Shown here: piece after piece, positions 1 through 9,316 of the stretch
How positions within the stretch are numbered: position 1 is the stretch's first letter
How the letters are laid out: every line of letters begins with the position of its first letter
Origin: Methanoregula sp. PtaU1.Bin051
Lineage (GTDB): Archaea > Halobacteriota > Methanomicrobia > Methanomicrobiales > Methanospirillaceae
NCBI GenBank assembly: GCA_002067895.1
Contig: MVRE01000017.1
Location: 92,857 to 156,856 of the forward strand
Length of the DNA: 64,000 nucleotides
Reading direction: 5' to 3'
Position numbers and translations under genes: made by a program
The notes under the pieces: model-generated
Told to the model about the DNA's origin: nothing
Databases searched by the model: none
The model's input: the letters and a program-made list of their open reading frames with translations, nothing else

Positions 1-1653
1 TCAGGACAGATCAAAAAAATCCTCACCTTTGAGCGGACATTTTTCCTAATCCTTATCATCGCGTTCATCCTCCGCTTCGCCTTCCTCGACTTAAAGCTCC
101 TCCATCACGACGAAGCGATCCATGCATGGTTCTCCTACAACTTGCTGACAACGGGGGCATGGTCCTATGACCCCAGCTACCACGGGCCGTTTCTGTATTT
201 CGTGACTGCCGCTATGTTCGCGGTCCTCGGGGCGTCCGACCTTGTCGCCCGCCTGCTCCCGTCATTCTTCGGCCTCATCTTAATCCCGTTCGTGTACTGG
301 ATCTACCGGCTGGGGTATCTCGATAAGAAGCAGACGATCCTTGCGGCGCTCTTCATAGCCATATCCCCGGACATGGTCTACTTCTCCCGGTTCCTGCGCC
401 ATGATATTTTCATGCTCACCTTCACGCTTTTGCTCGTTGTCGCACTCCTCGCGTACTTCGAGAAAGGGCAGAGCAGGTACGCCGTACTTGCCGCCATTGC
501 AACCACAGGGAGCCTTGCCTGCAAGGAGGAGATGCCGGTTATCCTGATCATCTTTGCAGTTTACTTCATCGTCGCCATCCGGCAGAAGCAGTTCGCCCTG
601 CCCCCACAGTGGAAGACGGACCTCCTCTTCTGCGCCCTGTTCGTGGTTGGGATCCTTGCACTGCTCTATTCGGCATTCGGAGCCCACGTCGATACACTCA
701 TCGGGAAGGACTTCATGCTGAACACCACGGGATGGTACCAGGCGGTCGAGCACTGGGGTGCCATGCACAACCAGCAACGCCTCGGCGGGCCTTTTTACTT
801 CTACATCCCGCTCTACCTGCTGTACGAGGTCCCGATCTTTATCCTTGCCATCATCGCAACGCTCCAGTTCCTCTTCCCGGTTGAACGGATCCGGGTATTC
901 TTCCGCAGGTTGCTGAACTGGATCCGGTACCGGACTTTCACCCTCTCAACCGCCGAACTTGCCGGTGCAAGCATCCGTCAATTGTCCGTGCCAAGGGAGG
1001 GTACGAGAAAAACCGACGAGTTCATCCGGTTTTGCATCTGGTGGATGTTCCTTACCATGGCGTTCTACGCGTGGGTCGGGGAGAAGGTGCCGTGGCTTCT
1101 TATCCCCCAGCTCCTGCCTATGATCTTCGTCGCCACGTACCGGCTCAACCTGGCGAAGATCGCCTTTGCCGCCATCGGCGTAGTATTCTTAATCGGCATG
1201 ACATGGCACATTGCCTTCGTCCCTGTGGACATAAGCGAGCCGATCGTCCAGGTCCAGAATTCAGAGGATATGCGGACCGTGATGGGCCTGATGGACAGGG
1301 CGGACCGGGTCGTGCTGGCCTCGACAAGTTACTGGCCGCTGCCATGGTACTACCGCGGGGACATATGGAAGGAGAAGATCACCCTGTATGGGGAGAGGAA
1401 GGATATGGATGTTCTCACGGCACAAAATCCCGAAATGATCATCCTTCATGACACGGAGAGTTACGATATGATCGAAGGCTACGACAAGACGACTTACAAG
1501 CTCTGCTACTGGTTCTCGTTCTATGACAATGAGCACCGCCTCGCGGAGTACTATCTCCTGCGCGACGGCAAGCTGGGCAGCATCAACCTCGACGTATTCA
1601 CAAGAAACGGCTTTGACGCCAATGCCTCCCGCAGCACCGCAGCCGTGACCTGA
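1..1653 (+). CDS. TIGR03663-type membrane GT-C protein (Agl23-like), 5' partial
   Basis: The reading frame is open from the first base, so the gene is cut by the window edge; about 550 residues are visible. Near the start it carries an HHDEAIHAWF motif in the first luminal loop after a transmembrane helix, the acidic-motif position of GT-C (ArnT/PMT-like) glycosyltransferases and characteristic of the TIGR03663 'flippase activity-associated' family. Many hydrophobic helices follow (roughly 55-420), then a soluble C-terminal part of about 130 residues. It shares a region with a GT2 enzyme, a UPF0104 protein and a DUF2298 protein, so a role in lipid-linked sugar assembly or transfer for S-layer glycosylation is likely (inference). 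A TTG at 142 is in frame but would remove the motif, so it is not the start. Confidence 0.85.
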   Translation, partial: SGQIKKILTFERTFFLILIIAFILRFAFLDLKLLHHDEAIHAWFSYNLLTTGAWSYDPSYHGPFLYFVTAAMFAVLGASDLVARLLPSFFGLILIPFVYWIYRLGYLDKKQTILAALFIAISPDMVYFSRFLRHDIFMLTFTLLLVVALLAYFEKGQSRYAVLAAIATTGSLACKEEMPVILIIFAVYFIVAIRQKQFALPPQWKTDLLFCALFVVGILALLYSAFGAHVDTLIGKDFMLNTTGWYQAVEHWGAMHNQQRLGGPFYFYIPLYLLYEVPIFILAIIATLQFLFPVERIRVFFRRLLNWIRYRTFTLSTAELAGASIRQLSVPREGTRKTDEFIRFCIWWMFLTMAFYAWVGEKVPWLLIPQLLPMIFVATYRLNLAKIAFAAIGVVFLIGMTWHIAFVPVDISEPIVQVQNSEDMRTVMGLMDRADRVVLASTSYWPLPWYYRGDIWKEKITLYGERKDMDVLTAQNPEMIILHDTESYDMIEGYDKTTYKLCYWFSFYDNEHRLAEYYLLRDGKLGSINLDVFTRNGFDANASRSTAAVT

Positions 1654-1886
1654 AGGCAGCCAGGTGGCCGGCATACCCCTGCCCCCCCCCCATCGTGCAG
1701 CGGCTGCCCCGTACCGTATCATCCGGGTCTCTCATGCCGCATGACAGATCCCTTTTCATGCACCGTAAACGCCCGCTCGCCAGTGACACGGTGGCGGCAG
1801 AGTCAGCTACGGGAGTGAAACAGGAAAAATGCGGGAAGTGCCCTCGTGCCCGTAACCGGAAAAAAGGATGGAAAAAAGCCGGGGGG
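1654..1886. other. Convergent intergenic region with C10 tract
   Basis: This gap separates two converging genes. It holds a run of ten C at 1682-1691 and an A-rich, G-rich stretch at about 1858-1885 that reads as T-rich on the minus strand. I see no gene in it. Confidence 0.5.
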
Positions 1887-3032
1887 TTATCCCAGTTCGT
1901 CCCACTGGGTCCGTTTGCGGTAGATAACGTAACCAACGACACCGATGACCACTACGACAACGACGAGAATAATGGTGAACGATCCGCCGGGGAGCGGAAT
2001 CTTGATATTGAAATTGGGCAGGAAGCTCCATCCCGACTGGAGCTGCTTTTTAAGGGCGAGGGCATCGTTGTAAGTCTCGTTCCCCTTGGTGTACGCTTCC
2101 GTCGCCTTCTCCCGGGCACGGTCGTAACGGCCTGCGAAGATCTCGTCGTTCGCCGTAGAAATGAGACCGGCGGCGATCTCCCGCTTGGTCGTGATCCCGG
2201 TGAGTGTTGACTTTGGGTCCCCGCTGGTCGCGTTCGGTTTCAGCCATGTGATCACTTCATCGGCTTTGGTGATCGGCACCTGCGCATCGGCGACCTCCTT
2301 TTCCGCCCAGGCCTTGTCAAGGACCTTCTCGCCATCGGAAATTATGGTCCCGGCATTATTAAGGCTCGTGATCGCCACCGAGTAAGCGGACGAGGGCTGG
2401 GACTTTGCATCGTTAATCGCTGCCTGTGCAGCACTGTATTTCGCCTCAGCCTCGGCCGTATCGACTTCAAGAGCCCCTTTCTCGTCGATATGGGCTCTCA
2501 GTGCCTGGAGTTCGGACTCCCGTGATGCAATAAGCTCGGTGACTTCCGCGGTGTTGATCACCTTGCGGGTGACTGTCACTACAGAACCGCTGACAGGGGT
2601 GAGGCGGTTGTCGAGCTCCTTAATCTCCACAATCGTCTTGTCAGACGTGGCAGTGACCTGAGGGGCAACGCCCGTCATGGTGAACTTTAAGTTCATGGCA
2701 TAGTCAGACGCGGGATAGCTGATCAGCCAGGCATCGATATTCAGCTGCTTCCCGCTCTCGGCCGCCTGCGGTTCCTCGATGTCGTTCTTGACAATGACAT
2801 AGTTCCAGACCGCAGAGTCGAGGTCCGTTGACACGACAAGCGTGTCCGATTCGGGGAACGTATAGTCTCCTGATGACGATAGCTGCACGGTGAACGATGT
2901 CGTTACCGCCGTCCCCGGTGTCAGGTCACCGGAGGGGCTGACGGAAATCCCGGTGACTGTATATGCCGATGCGCACTGGATGCCTGCGAAAATGATGAAT
3001 GCTGCCAGAATCCCTAATATCAGTCGTTTCAT
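1887..3032 (-). CDS. Secreted protein with coiled-coil region and C-terminal membrane anchor
   Basis: About 381 residues with a clear signal peptide (MKRLILGILAAFIIF, Ala-rich end), a beta-rich N-terminal domain (about 25-165) resembling archaeal extracellular adhesion-type domains, an alanine- and glutamate-rich helical region (about 165-340), then one transmembrane helix (about 352-374) and a short basic tail RKRTQWDELG. It should be displayed outside the cell and anchored at its C-terminus. I chose the ATG at 3032, preceded by GTGAGGG; an in-frame GTG at 3044 overlaps the stop of the upstream tubulin-like gene. The near-overlap indicates co-transcription and probably translational coupling with that GTPase. 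No specific function is recognised. Confidence 0.75.
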   Translation of the reverse strand: MKRLILGILAAFIIFAGIQCASAYTVTGISVSPSGDLTPGTAVTTSFTVQLSSSGDYTFPESDTLVVSTDLDSAVWNYVIVKNDIEEPQAAESGKQLNIDAWLISYPASDYAMNLKFTMTGVAPQVTATSDKTIVEIKELDNRLTPVSGSVVTVTRKVINTAEVTELIASRESELQALRAHIDEKGALEVDTAEAEAKYSAAQAAINDAKSQPSSAYSVAITSLNNAGTIISDGEKVLDKAWAEKEVADAQVPITKADEVITWLKPNATSGDPKSTLTGITTKREIAAGLISTANDEIFAGRYDRAREKATEAYTKGNETYNDALALKKQLQSGWSFLPNFNIKIPLPGGSFTIILVVVVVVIGVVGYVIYRKRTQWDELG

Positions 3033-3040
3033 TTTTACCC

Positions 3041-4216
3041 TCACTCAAACAGCGGGTCGATGCCCTCATCAAACATAGTCGTTTTTTTATCCTTGGACTT
3101 TATAACATCTTCTTTCGTTTCCCTCGCGATATCGAGTAGTTCCTTGATCCGGGGGGCGTTGCCGACTGTCGCGAGCATGACGACAGCGGCCACGTAGTCA
3201 CTGTTGACCGGGTAGTCCCCGCCCCGCACCTCCACACCGGCGATGTTCTCCTCAACCCAGCTCTTGGCCTTTTCGACGCCCTTGCGGTCCATCTGGTCAG
3301 GGGGGCCGGCAATCAGCACGAGGGCCCGTTCGGCCGTGGAATAATCGCAGGGAAGGGTGAGCCGGCCCAGCATGGCGCGCCGGACGAGTGCCACGATCTT
3401 CGCAGCCTTGTCCTCGCCAAGGAGGACCTCCTCGGTGGCCTCGCGTTTCTGGAGCTTGTCCTTGATCCCGCCAAGGAGCCCCCGCTTCTTCTTGGTATGG
3501 CTGCTTATGACTTCGCTGATCGCGTACCCGACCGAGGTGATCCCCCCGCCCCGCAGCGTGTTGATGATCTCGCTGGAGTCAACCACCATCTCGCCAACGC
3601 CTGCCTTGCTGACCTCCCCGGCACGGAAGAGAACCGCGAACCGGCGCACGACCTCGTTGTTCAGCCGCTGGAACGCACTTTTGACGCTCTCGCCCTCGTT
3701 CTTCCATGCCGAGTTGTCGAAGATAAAGCAGTTGTCGGTCTCGTTGACAAGCGTGGTTAAGCTTCGTGCCGCATTGTACGAGTACAGGCGGCCCTCTTCG
3801 GGAGCAGGGATGATGCCAAGAGCGTAGACCGGTTCCCGGTAGATTCTCTTTAAGTGCCGTGCAAGGACCGGTGAACCGCCTGACCCGGTCCCTCCGCCAA
3901 GGCCTGCGACGATCACGAATGCATCCACGTCGTGCGTACCGCGGGTGTCGATCGCGGTGATGATGCTGTCGATCTCATCAGCGGTGACGCGGGCCCCCGT
4001 GACGTTATCAGTGCCGACGCCATGGCCCTTGACGAGCGTCTGGCCGATCAGGATCCGGTCCCGCATCTCGATATGCTTGAGGCCCATCAGGTCGGTGCGG
4101 GCAGAGTTGACGGCGATCCCCCGGAAGCTGTTGGTCCCGAGCTTCTTGTCCTGCTCGATGAACATGTCGACAATTTTGCCGCCAGCCTGGCCAAAACCTA
4201 TGAAAAATACTCTCAT
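3041..4216 (-). CDS. Tubulin/FtsZ-family GTPase (CetZ/FtsZ3-like)
   Basis: 391 residues. The N-terminus has the T1-like loop GFGQAGGK; the tubulin signature is present as GLGGGTGSGG (about residue 106), and a conserved NN pair (RLNNEVV) sits in the helix that contacts the nucleotide base. Family members bind GTP and polymerise. The sequence departs from canonical cell-division FtsZ and lacks an obvious FtsZ C-terminal partner-binding tail, so I place it in the archaeal CetZ or FtsZ3-like group, which affects cell shape or surface organisation. It is first in a two-gene minus-strand unit with a membrane-anchored secreted protein. Possible A/T-rich promoter at about 4259-4271. Confidence 0.85.
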   Translation of the reverse strand: MRVFFIGFGQAGGKIVDMFIEQDKKLGTNSFRGIAVNSARTDLMGLKHIEMRDRILIGQTLVKGHGVGTDNVTGARVTADEIDSIITAIDTRGTHDVDAFVIVAGLGGGTGSGGSPVLARHLKRIYREPVYALGIIPAPEEGRLYSYNAARSLTTLVNETDNCFIFDNSAWKNEGESVKSAFQRLNNEVVRRFAVLFRAGEVSKAGVGEMVVDSSEIINTLRGGGITSVGYAISEVISSHTKKKRGLLGGIKDKLQKREATEEVLLGEDKAAKIVALVRRAMLGRLTLPCDYSTAERALVLIAGPPDQMDRKGVEKAKSWVEENIAGVEVRGGDYPVNSDYVAAVVMLATVGNAPRIKELLDIARETKEDVIKSKDKKTTMFDEGIDPLFE

Positions 4217-4402
4217 CTGAACGACACCATCCTATAGGCCTTTAGGTACATATCTGTGAGTATAGGTATATGCTTTGTTTTATGAAGTTGATTTCTTCAG
4301 TTCAAAAACTTTCTTATAAGTACACGAGGGTTTTTTTCAAAACGGAGGGTATTTGTCGGAGGCTTTTTCATTTCAGGCAAATAATACTGGGGATAGTACA
4401 TC
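4217..4402. promoter_or_regulatory. Divergent promoter region
   Basis: The 186-nt gap between divergent genes contains A/T-rich candidates for TATA boxes: TATAGGTATATG at about 4260-4271 (for the minus-strand GTPase) and TTCTTATAAG at about 4312-4321 (for the plus-strand oxidoreductase). This is pattern-based only. Confidence 0.35.
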
Positions 4403-5635
4403 ATGAGGATCTGTATTATCGGGGGAGGACTGACCGGTCTTGTCGCCGCCCGTGCACTTGCAGGCGGGCACGAGGTTGGGCTTTTCGAAAAGCGGTCATA
4501 TCCCGGCGGCTGCCTCTCCTCGTACCGGATCGATAATTTTTCAATCGAGGAATATTACCACCACTGCTTTTCCGGGGATACGGCACTGTTTTCCCTGATA
4601 CAATCCCTCGGCCTTACCGATAAGCTGGAATGGTTGAACGGGTCGACCGGCTATTATGCCGACGGTACAATCTACCCGCTCACAACACCTGTCCAGATCT
4701 TGAAATACCCTTACCTGTCGCTTCAGGACAAAGCAAAACTCGCGTACCTCACGCTGCGGGCAAAGTCCATGCTTGCCGAAAACTATGACGGCATCCCTGC
4801 TGAAAAGTTCGTCCGGGACACACTTGGCGACGGTATCTATACCTCCTTCTTCGAGCCGCTGTTAAACAGCAAGTTCGGTGAGAACAAGAAGAACGTCTCG
4901 GCCGCATGGCTCATCTCCCGGATCGCTATCCGGTCAAACCGGGGGGCATCCGGCGAACGGCTCGGGTACATGAACGGCGGGTTTTCGCAGCTCATCGACG
5001 CCCTTGTGGACGATATACGGAAGAAAGGCGGAACGATCCAGGGGCAGTCCCCGGTCACCGCAATCCGGCGGGATGGCGGGTCATGGGAGGTGAACGGGCA
5101 GAAGTACGACACGGTCATCTCTACCATTCCCCCACAGGAGCTGGCACGGATCGGCGGGCCGGACGCGGGTTTTATCCCGTACCAGGGAGCCGCCTGTGCA
5201 ACGCTCGGCCTTGACCGGGACGTAACGGGCGGGATCTACTGGTTGAACATGAAGGACCCTGCACCGTACGGCGCCATTGTTACCCATACAAACTTCGTCC
5301 CGAAAGAACGGTTCAGCTGCCATATCGTCTACCTTGCATCGTATTTCAGCGGGAGCATGCCGCAGAACATCGATACAGCGATGGTTGCGGATTTCTGCCG
5401 GCGCTTCTCGGTTGATAAGGATGAGATCCGTTGGATTAGGATGGCGGTCGACCCGTTTGCCGGGCCGGTCTATACGCTCGGGTACCGTGCGAAGATCCCG
5501 GCCTACGAGTACGGCGGCCTCTTTATGGCAGGCATGTTCTCGGAACCGAACTACCCAGAGAGGAGCATGGAGGGATCGGTCAGGGCCGGCCTTGCCGTCG
5601 CAGAACGCGTAAAGGCGGTGCAGTCCCGTGGCTGA
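4403..5635 (+). CDS. FAD-dependent amine-oxidase-type oxidoreductase
   Basis: 410 residues beginning with a dinucleotide-binding fold IIGGGLTGL (residues 5-13) and the FAD-contact FEKRSYPGG motif around residues 28-36, as in protoporphyrinogen oxidase/amine oxidase family flavoproteins. The C-terminus carries the second FAD motif, GLFMAGMFSEPNYP. It begins the plus-strand run of glycosylation-type genes and its end overlaps the GT2 gene by 8 nt. In such clusters these proteins may act on sugar or polyprenyl substrates, but the real substrate is unknown. Confidence 0.8.
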   Translation: MRICIIGGGLTGLVAARALAGGHEVGLFEKRSYPGGCLSSYRIDNFSIEEYYHHCFSGDTALFSLIQSLGLTDKLEWLNGSTGYYADGTIYPLTTPVQILKYPYLSLQDKAKLAYLTLRAKSMLAENYDGIPAEKFVRDTLGDGIYTSFFEPLLNSKFGENKKNVSAAWLISRIAIRSNRGASGERLGYMNGGFSQLIDALVDDIRKKGGTIQGQSPVTAIRRDGGSWEVNGQKYDTVISTIPPQELARIGGPDAGFIPYQGAACATLGLDRDVTGGIYWLNMKDPAPYGAIVTHTNFVPKERFSCHIVYLASYFSGSMPQNIDTAMVADFCRRFSVDKDEIRWIRMAVDPFAGPVYTLGYRAKIPAYEYGGLFMAGMFSEPNYPERSMEGSVRAGLAVAERVKAVQSRG

Positions 5636-6341
5636 GCCGGCCGTCACAGCGATCATCCCGGTATTCAACGACCGTGCCGCCCTCGAAACTGCCATCCCGC
5701 AGTCAGTCGCGGTACTTCAGGAGATGACAGGCGGCAGCTTCGAGATCATCGTTGCTGAGGACGGGAGCACGGACGGAAGCGCTGAGCTTGTCCTGCAGTT
5801 TGCAGAAAAGGATCCCCGGATCCGGCTCCTCCATTCTGACGAAAGGCAGGGGCGTGGGCGGGCGCTGAACCGGGCGATTGCCGCTGCAGGTGCACCCGTT
5901 GCCTGTTACTATGACGTGGATCTTGCAACCGACATGCAGCACCTGCCGGAACTTATCCGGGCGATTGAGATCGGCGCCGATGTCGCGACGGGCTCTCGGC
6001 TCATGCCGGGGAGCGATACGCGCCGGACAGGTGGGCGGGAGATCGCGAGCCGGGGATTCAACTTCCTCGTCCGGCTCATCCTTAAAAGCCGGGTGTACGA
6101 CCACCAGTGCGGTTTCAAGTCATTCCGGCGTGAGAAGATCCTGCCGGTGCTAGCGACGGTCAGCGCCGGGCACTGGTTCTGGGACACCGAGCTTCTCGTT
6201 CGGTGCCAGCGGCTGGGACTGACCGTCGCCGAGTTCCCGGTGCGCTGGCGTGCCGGGAAAGGGACGACGGTAAAACCTAAAGACATAGTCGGGATGGGTT
6301 CGTCCATCCTGCGGTTGTGGTGGCAGCTGCATGTACCGTAA
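5628..6341 (+). CDS. GT2 glycosyltransferase, dolichyl-phosphate glucose/mannose synthase-like
   Basis: 237 residues with a GT-A fold: the N-terminal IIPVFNDRAAL motif, VAEDGSTDGS for nucleotide-sugar binding, and the DVDLATD acidic metal-binding stretch near residue 103. The QCGFKSFRR and WFWDTELL motifs are those of the polyprenyl-phosphate sugar transferase (DPG synthase) group. It probably loads a sugar onto a lipid phosphate carrier on the cytoplasmic side. The GTG start at 5628 lies inside the preceding gene and its end overlaps the next gene by 11 nt, so translation is likely coupled. Confidence 0.88.
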   Translation: MAEPAVTAIIPVFNDRAALETAIPQSVAVLQEMTGGSFEIIVAEDGSTDGSAELVLQFAEKDPRIRLLHSDERQGRGRALNRAIAAAGAPVACYYDVDLATDMQHLPELIRAIEIGADVATGSRLMPGSDTRRTGGREIASRGFNFLVRLILKSRVYDHQCGFKSFRREKILPVLATVSAGHWFWDTELLVRCQRLGLTVAEFPVRWRAGKGTTVKPKDIVGMGSSILRLWWQLHVP

Positions 6342-7302
6342 GATCGCGGCAATAGTGCTGCCCACACTCTTTGCTGCAATAATCCTCGGCTGGATGCTAT
6401 TCAGCATCTGGGGGCAGCTGCTTGAGGCGTTCGCCCACATCGTGCCCCAGTACCTCGCGCTCGCAGTGATCATCTGTTCCGCAGGGTGGGTCATCCGGGG
6501 CTGGCGGTACCAGACAATCCTTGTGTCCATGGACAACAAGGTCAGCCTCCGCACGTCTACCGGCTGCATTCTTGTCAGCCAGACCGTCAACCTCGTCGTT
6601 CCCTTCCGGATCGGCGACTTTGTCAGGATCTTCATCTTAAACCACGAGTACGATACCCGGTATTCAGACGGGGTCTCCTCGATTGTTGTCGAGCGGGTCT
6701 TCGATGTCGCAACGGTCGCGCTCCTGGGCCTTGCCGCACTCCCGTTCGTTATTGGTGCCGACCCGTCCTATTTCACTGTCATCGTTGCCGTGCTTGGCCT
6801 GTGTGCTGCCTTCTTTGTCTTCCTCCTGTTTGCAGGCAGGTTCCGGTCGGAGAATAAATACATCCGGATCATCCTCTCCATGCTCCACGAGATCCGCAGG
6901 GCCTCGCTCTCGTTCCGCTCAGTCATCGTGCTGGGGTGCTCCTCGGTCGTGATCTGGCTCTTTGATATCTTTGCCTGCATATCGGTAGTTATGATGTTTA
7001 AGCAGGAAGTCTCCTTTGCAACCGTAGTCTTTGCAATCGTTGTCGGGAACCTGATCAAGGCGGTGCCGATTACCCCCGGCGGGCTTGGGACCTACGAGTT
7101 CCTCGTCGCCCGGACATTCGCCCTTGCGGGTATGCAGGAACCGTATGCAAACCTGATTGCCATCATCGACCACTTGATCAAGAACCTTGTCACCCTTGCG
7201 GGAGGGATTATCTCGATGTACTTCTTCGGTGACTGGGTAATGCCCACGATCAAGAAAGTGTTCCGCACAAGGCTTGACGGGGGGACGGATTCTGGTCCCT
7301 GA
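6331..7302 (+). CDS. UPF0104/LPG-synthase-TM family membrane protein (flippase-like)
   Basis: 323 residues, mostly hydrophobic, with about 7-8 transmembrane helices. The motifs VVPFRIGDFVRI, VVERVFDVATV and PITPGGLGTYE are those of the COG0392/UPF0104 family, related to the membrane part of lysyl-phosphatidylglycerol synthase and to archaeal AglD-linked proteins. In glycosylation clusters these are proposed to move or modify lipid-linked sugars. It overlaps the GT2 gene upstream and the DUF2298 gene downstream, so the three are probably made as one unit. Confidence 0.85.
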   Translation: MYRKIAAIVLPTLFAAIILGWMLFSIWGQLLEAFAHIVPQYLALAVIICSAGWVIRGWRYQTILVSMDNKVSLRTSTGCILVSQTVNLVVPFRIGDFVRIFILNHEYDTRYSDGVSSIVVERVFDVATVALLGLAALPFVIGADPSYFTVIVAVLGLCAAFFVFLLFAGRFRSENKYIRIILSMLHEIRRASLSFRSVIVLGCSSVVIWLFDIFACISVVMMFKQEVSFATVVFAIVVGNLIKAVPITPGGLGTYEFLVARTFALAGMQEPYANLIAIIDHLIKNLVTLAGGIISMYFFGDWVMPTIKKVFRTRLDGGTDSGP

Positions 7303-9316
7303 GCTGCAGCAGCTCCTTTCGGTTGCCGCATGGTTTCTCGTCATTTCCTTCCTGCAGCTCTCGCTCTACCCGGCGCTGAAGAAGACGTTTGACCGGTACG
7401 CGTACCCGGCAGCGTTTGCAGCCTCGCTCCTCGTCTTCACCCTTGTCTCGTGGTACTGCGGGCTTGCACAGCTCCCAATCCAGCTCGCGCTTGTTCCGTT
7501 CATCGCCCTCTTTGCGTACCACGCGGCAACCCTCAGGTACATCAGAGACGACCTGAAAGCCCAGTGGAGATGGGAGATCGTCTTCCTCGTCTTCTTCTTC
7601 CTGATGCTGGAGGTGCGGTTCGTCAACCCGGCCATCAGCTATGCCGAGAAGTTCATGGATCATGCGTTCCTCGCGTCAGTCATGCGCTACCCGGTCGTGC
7701 CGCCGCTCGACCCGTGGTTTGCAGGTGGCGTTATCGACGGCTATTATTACCTCGGTTACTGGGCATTTGGCTGCCTTGGGATTGTAAGCGGCGTCCCCTC
7801 GAACATCGCGTTCAATCTTGCGCTCCCGACCGTTCTCGGCATCTCGGCGGTTACCCTGTACGCGACCGGTGATCTGCTCCTCGAACGGTTCCGGTACCTT
7901 CCGATCCTCGCGCTGCTCATACCCAACCCGGCCATTGTCTGGCAGCTTATTACCGGGACTGCCGTGAACCCGGCATACGACCCCTCGCTGAACTGGCTGG
8001 GGACCCGGGTGATCACCAACACCATCAACGAGTACCCGCTCTTCTCTTTTGTCTGGGGAGATGTCCACCCACATGTTGTCGGGATCTTCAACCAGCTCTT
8101 CCTCATCTTCATCCTCGCGTACGCGTACAGGAAATGGAGCAGGCTTTCAGGTACGGCCCGGTGGGGGGTTTGCATCCTTGCCGCCCTCAGCCTCGGCTCG
8201 ATGCCGGCCATGAACACGTGGGACGTCCTGATCTATGCACCGGTCGTGCTCATCTTTGGCGTCCTGATGTGGTGGCGGGACCGGGCTGCTTCCGGAAACC
8301 TGCGGGCAGCGCAGTTCCTGCTTGCCGTCCCCCCGTTCTCGATTGCCTGTTACGTCCCGTTCTACTTCACGCTGAAGGCAGGTACCGGTGGCCCTGCCCT
8401 CGTTGCCGTGCCGTCCGACCCGGTCCAGTTCCTTTTTGTCCACGGGTTCTTCATCGCGCTATTCTTCCTGATACTTGCCCGTGACATCGCAAAACGGCCG
8501 CATCTCATTCTCGTTGCCGTCCCGTTCGTTGTCGCAGGATACCCGGCTGCAGCCATTGCAGCTGTCCCTGCAGTCTACCTGCTCGCCCGACGACCGGTCG
8601 ACATACCGCAGGTCCTCGGGATGCTCGGCTTCATCCTCATCATCCTGACAGAGTTTGTCTACCTGAAAGACAATATGGGAGACACGTACTTCCGGATGAA
8701 TACGGTCTTCAAGTGCTACAATGTAGCGTGGCTGCTCCTCTCGGTCTCCGTCTTCACCATGGCGGGGAAGGCACTCTCGGACTCGGGCCGGATACCGGGA
8801 TGTACAAAACAGCAGAAGGCCACAGCCGTAATCATGGCCGTCCTCCTCCTTGCGGCAGCCCCGCTTATCGCGCTCCCCGCATTGAGCTCCGACAGCCACT
8901 CGCTGGACGGGCTCATGTATATCGATGAGGCGCACCCTGGCGATGCTGCCGCTGTCGCGTGGCTGCGGGCCCTTCCCGCACCTGCAGACATACGGATCGT
9001 AGAAGCGGTCGGGGCGGACTACACATACTACTCCCGCATCTCGTCGTTCACCGGTATCCCGACGATTCTCGGGGAGCCGTTCCACGAGGTCATGTGGCGG
9101 GGGCAGCGGGGCGGATGGTATGGCGAACGGACGGACGACGTACGGGCAATCTACGAGCAGCCGGAGAAGACCCGCGTCCTTATGGAAAAATATAACGTGA
9201 CATATCTCGTGCTGGGCGAGCCCGAACGGGAGAAGTATAACGTAACCGCCATATCAACGGATGTAACCCTCGCTTTCTCACAGGGCGGGACGGAGATCTA
9301 CCGGCTGGTCGCGTGA
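7274..9316 (+). CDS. DUF2298 (TIGR03662-type) polytopic membrane protein
   Basis: 680 residues with more than ten hydrophobic helices and a soluble C-terminal domain of about 130 residues. The motifs PVVPPLDPWFAGG, YYYLGYWAFG, FSFVWGDVHPHV and FRMNTVFKCYN identify the DUF2298 family found in methanogens and Chloroflexi, often together with TIGR03663 proteins. The GDVHPH motif lies where GT-C enzymes carry catalytic acidic or metal-binding residues. The best start is TTG at 7274, 29 nt inside the preceding gene; there is no ATG or GTG nearby. It likely acts with the 5'-partial protein at the window start on lipid-linked glycans (inference). Confidence 0.85.
   Translation: MTGGRILVPELQQLLSVAAWFLVISFLQLSLYPALKKTFDRYAYPAAFAASLLVFTLVSWYCGLAQLPIQLALVPFIALFAYHAATLRYIRDDLKAQWRWEIVFLVFFFLMLEVRFVNPAISYAEKFMDHAFLASVMRYPVVPPLDPWFAGGVIDGYYYLGYWAFGCLGIVSGVPSNIAFNLALPTVLGISAVTLYATGDLLLERFRYLPILALLIPNPAIVWQLITGTAVNPAYDPSLNWLGTRVITNTINEYPLFSFVWGDVHPHVVGIFNQLFLIFILAYAYRKWSRLSGTARWGVCILAALSLGSMPAMNTWDVLIYAPVVLIFGVLMWWRDRAASGNLRAAQFLLAVPPFSIACYVPFYFTLKAGTGGPALVAVPSDPVQFLFVHGFFIALFFLILARDIAKRPHLILVAVPFVVAGYPAAAIAAVPAVYLLARRPVDIPQVLGMLGFILIILTEFVYLKDNMGDTYFRMNTVFKCYNVAWLLLSVSVFTMAGKALSDSGRIPGCTKQQKATAVIMAVLLLAAAPLIALPALSSDSHSLDGLMYIDEAHPGDAAAVAWLRALPAPADIRIVEAVGADYTYYSRISSFTGIPTILGEPFHEVMWRGQRGGWYGERTDDVRAIYEQPEKTRVLMEKYNVTYLVLGEPEREKYNVTAISTDVTLAFSQGGTEIYRLVA

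Noticed and set aside
1682..1691. Run of ten C as a phase-variation tract
   Set aside because: It lies between two convergent genes and outside any coding region or promoter I can identify.
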